Shown here one piece after another: positions 63,601 to 64,000 of a DNA stretch of 64,000 bases. Below the pieces are notes generated by a model. The model searched no databases and was not told where the DNA came from. It worked only from the letters and a program-made list of their open reading frames with translations. Both the position numbers and the translations under genes were made by a program. How positions within the stretch are numbered: the stretch's first letter is position 1; each line of letters starts with the position of its first letter. The stretch is from positions 30,346,764 to 30,410,763 of the forward strand of contig NC_090129.1 of assembly GCF_040581485.1 (NCBI RefSeq), given 5' to 3'. This DNA is from Linepithema humile. Lineage: Eukaryota > Arthropoda > Insecta > Hymenoptera > Formicidae.

Positions 63601-64000
63601 GAGGAGATCAAATTCGGCAAGGACGAAGCGAAGCAGCAGGATGAAAATCACGCGAAATGCGACGCGGTACCGTCGGATTTGATGCACAAGCTCAGGATAC
63701 TTTCGGACGCTGCGGCGAAAAAGGAAGGACGAGTGATAGAATCATCCATAACGAACAGTTTGGAGTCGCGTTCTTCCAGAATACGACGTGCCAAGGAGAA
63801 CTTCCTCTCGCGTCGGGGCGGTCCTTTTTGTCGCTCAACAATGGAACCGGCGGACGCCGTCGATCATGAAAATCCTTCGAGACGAACGTCAACAACTGAA
63901 ACCGAAGCAATAAAATCGCAAGAAGTCACAGTGACCGCCTCGAAATCTGAAGAAACAGAAAATCGGACAAACGCGATCACCACGCAGGACGAAACTGCGT
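53630..64000 (+). CDS. Large disordered protein with four [E/D]F-x-[K/R][K/R][L/M]-x-x-W repeats, 3' end missing
   Basis: Thirteen exons chain in phase to at least 1,741 codons and run off the window with no stop. I do not recognise the family. Visible features in order: acidic run EEEEED near residue 75; predicted coiled coil about 118-170 (LYALTEEILELRDRSCKLF); SKWTRVKAAF at 260-269; Ser/Pro-rich stretch; SKWNKVRRAF at 497-506; four related motifs EFHRKLVEWERLK (573-585), EFRKKLQEWKRAK (604-616), DFIKRMEAWRRMS (686-698) and EFTRKLYDWEKYR (790-802); acidic Ser-rich stretch to about 1,200; KTKRMIFGPFRR near 1,404-1,415 and a basic RS-rich SKSKSRSASPKLSRQ; then a Glu/Lys/Gln-rich end. No catalytic domain or membrane segment. 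It looks like a cytoplasmic scaffold, which is inference. The ATG has an acceptor 42 nt upstream and the frame stays open to that acceptor, so coding could begin earlier. Confidence 0.8.
54719..54870 (+). CDS. Large-gene exon 2
   Basis: Acceptor tcttcttctag; DSRKNATNVNYADRQLALVK to IPDPAELPSE. Donor GAG|gtgagg, phase 0. Confidence 0.88.
54871..55942 (+). other. Large-gene intron, 1.1 kb
   Basis: AT-rich with one CpG patch at 55.3-55.6 kb; no exon in phase found. Confidence 0.5.
55943..56212 (+). CDS. Large-gene exon 3
   Basis: Acceptor gaatggcag; 90 codons, PSRDKPLIRIISDADAAIAS, then TPILTITIPSNEEE and a Ser/Pro/Gln-rich part to REFKRQ. Donor CAG|gttaga. Confidence 0.88.
56520..56670 (+). 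CDS. Large-gene exon 4
   Basis: Acceptor tgattccag; YSTIEEAVTPAPKMQDSKWN then KVRRAFLTNATFSVPPSPV. Donor GATG|gtgaga, phase 1. A gtcaga inside it is ignored because the frame continues with sensible coding. Confidence 0.82.
57229..57234 (-). promoter_or_regulatory. Poly(A) signal AATAAA for the nested gene
   Basis: AATAAA on the minus strand about 180 nt past the nested gene's stop, still inside the host intron. Confidence 0.5.
57412..58065 (-). CDS. Nested gene, last exon
   Basis: Acceptor aaattttag, 217 codons and TAA: CKRTTTASDDYLKVRQSLEL to CIVQLKRSSE. Uninterrupted helical sequence, with heptad-like spacing of Leu and Ile. Confidence 0.8.
   Translation of the reverse strand, partial: CKRTTTASDDYLKVRQSLELRVKNIEKFVEDESRLITSEVNSWLENNKVACATQLKELFNKTTAKLDELIKLDMSYSTWMRKETLLLNDEIRRSFDALDRAIASNAKRIESMLQNLRNDVTTHSACVKKGLIVCRKHDAPCEFAECVKAQSEEAIKMLDRVNENARVKLEEIAKFRESVVKTHEMTAQETIEVNHKKATELSNYLDKCIVQLKRSSE
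57412..58573 (-). CDS. Nested antisense coiled-coil protein gene, 5' end unresolved
   Basis: Two minus-strand exons (58573-58293 and 58065-57412) join in phase 0 and give about 310 residues ending in TAA. They lie wholly inside the fourth intron of the large plus-strand gene. The product is largely helical and coiled-coil-like (VKNIEKFVEDESRLITSEV; EEAIKMLDRVNENARVKLEE), with a Cys/His patch CRKHDAPCEFAEC. No signal peptide or membrane segment is visible. The upper exon starts two bases into a codon, so at least one more 5' exon is missing; no ATG fits just upstream. I do not recognise the family. A cytoskeletal or centrosomal coiled-coil protein would fit, but that is a guess. Confidence 0.72.
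58293..58573 (-). CDS. Nested gene, preceding exon
   Basis: Acceptor gtgtgttcag after a T-rich tract, donor AAA|gtaaat. SLFRPDKQHVTRANGMLLQN to LCKKLFESSKPEPK. The open frame further 5' is hydrophobic because it translates the polypyrimidine tract. Confidence 0.68.
58867..59237 (+). CDS. Large-gene exon 5 (repeats 1 and 2)
   Basis: Acceptor gtaaatgcag; contains EFHRKLVEWERLK and EFRKKLQEWKRAK, then a basic stretch and DWQLWRTSSSKPETKFHG. Donor GGC|gtacgt, phase 0. Confidence 0.9.
59550..59863 (+). CDS. Large-gene exon 6 (repeat 3)
   Basis: The acceptor acgtaatag at 59549 is chosen over actcag at 59565, because only it keeps phase with exon 5. KNHNSVGSRGSCASIGSAGS, then EDFIKRMEAWRRMSE and ETEFVALEKVLLLFEQK. 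Donor TCGAG|gtataa, phase 2. Confidence 0.82.
60086..60321 (+). CDS. Large-gene exon 7 (repeat 4)
   Basis: Acceptor ttgattcaag; SYRFEGISREFTRKLYDWEK then YRGISPRSSTFRLLGPGYTP. Donor CCAG|gtagga, phase 1. Confidence 0.9.
60391..60564 (+). CDS. Large-gene exon 8
   Basis: Acceptor ctaattacag; KNRAFHLTLKRSKSDGSVFE and RRSTSLQSLSSADK, possible kinase-target Ser clusters. Donor TCTA|gtaaga, phase 1. Confidence 0.9.
60739..61297 (+). CDS. Large-gene exon 9
   Basis: Acceptor cacttgcag; 559 nt, strongly acidic and Ser-rich with several isolated Trp (NWESWRKESN, IGWNRDAWDESGDE). Donor AATAG|gtaaga, phase 2. Confidence 0.92.
61372..61448 (+). CDS. Large-gene exon 10
   Basis: Acceptor tatgtttttag; RDSTGLELPLTPIYESKSDT then KKHDFF. 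Donor TTTG|gtaaga, phase 1. Confidence 0.85.
61557..61636 (+). CDS. Large-gene exon 11
   Basis: Acceptor tttatttcag; ESDEAESANSAENFETSLRT then LNAEELM. Donor ATG|gtacat, phase 0. Confidence 0.85.
61882..62107 (+). CDS. Large-gene exon 12
   Basis: Acceptor gtacaaccag; DSPRTSRRMNETRKLETLAD to SPKLSNLNL, hydrophilic. Donor TTAG|gtaaat, phase 1. Confidence 0.87.
62405..64000 (+). CDS. Large-gene exon 13, open at the window edge
   Basis: Acceptor ttcttttttcatag; one uninterrupted frame of 1,596 nt with no stop. Starts DDNKDIPEYCGVDIEDET, passes KTKRMIFGPFRRSEDRSL, the RS-rich part and SRQDALLRVSLSLPWPLR, and ends in a Glu/Lys/Gln-rich region. Confidence 0.9.

Overview
This is a eukaryotic nuclear window, almost certainly from an insect and probably a hymenopteran such as an ant. 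That is inference: AT-rich introns broken by CpG-dense patches, GT-AG introns from about 85 nt to over 6 kb, many simple repeats, and gene families typical of insects. There are no bacterial operons, CRISPR arrays or phage genes, and no complete transposon was seen. Most long open frames in the GC-rich intron stretches are chance Arg/Ser-rich translations. Exons were found from splice sites, reading phase and protein families.

Region 1 (about 3.0-39.8 kb, + strand) is the 3' part of a collagen gene. Twenty-one small exons chain in phase to a stop, and there is a second, alternative last exon. Gly-X-Y blocks are separated by non-collagenous segments and end in a Cys-containing APCPLGPDGLPLPGC domain. 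That ending points to the membrane-associated MACIT collagens (XIII/XXIII/XXV; insect 'CG42342-like'), not to multiplexin or basement-membrane collagen IV. The N-terminal cytoplasmic and transmembrane part was not found and should lie further 5'.

Region 2 (41.5-47.4 kb) holds two small housekeeping genes, head to head: PTRHD1 on the minus strand (2 exons, 119 aa) and a typical 2-Cys peroxiredoxin on the plus strand (3 coding exons, 195 aa).

Region 3 (47.9-51.5 kb, +) is a complete 10-exon, 490-aa MFS transporter of the SV2/SVOP-like type.

Region 4 (about 52-64 kb, +) is a CpG-rich, promoter-like stretch followed by a 13-exon gene still open at the right edge (at least 1,741 codons). It encodes a large, mostly disordered protein with no domain I can name. 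It has two short repeat motifs that I did not find described: four copies of an [ED]F-x-[KR]-[KR]-[LM]-x-x-W pattern and two copies of SKW-x-[KR]-V-[KR]-x-AF. A separate minus-strand coiled-coil gene lies inside its fourth intron.

The main items for a second look are the repeat-bearing protein, its nested antisense gene, the alternative poly-Glu collagen C-terminus, the basic micro-exon with a perfect 19-bp hairpin nearby, and a possible N-terminally extended peroxiredoxin. The genes do not form one pathway; they are neighbours in a gene-dense part of an insect chromosome.
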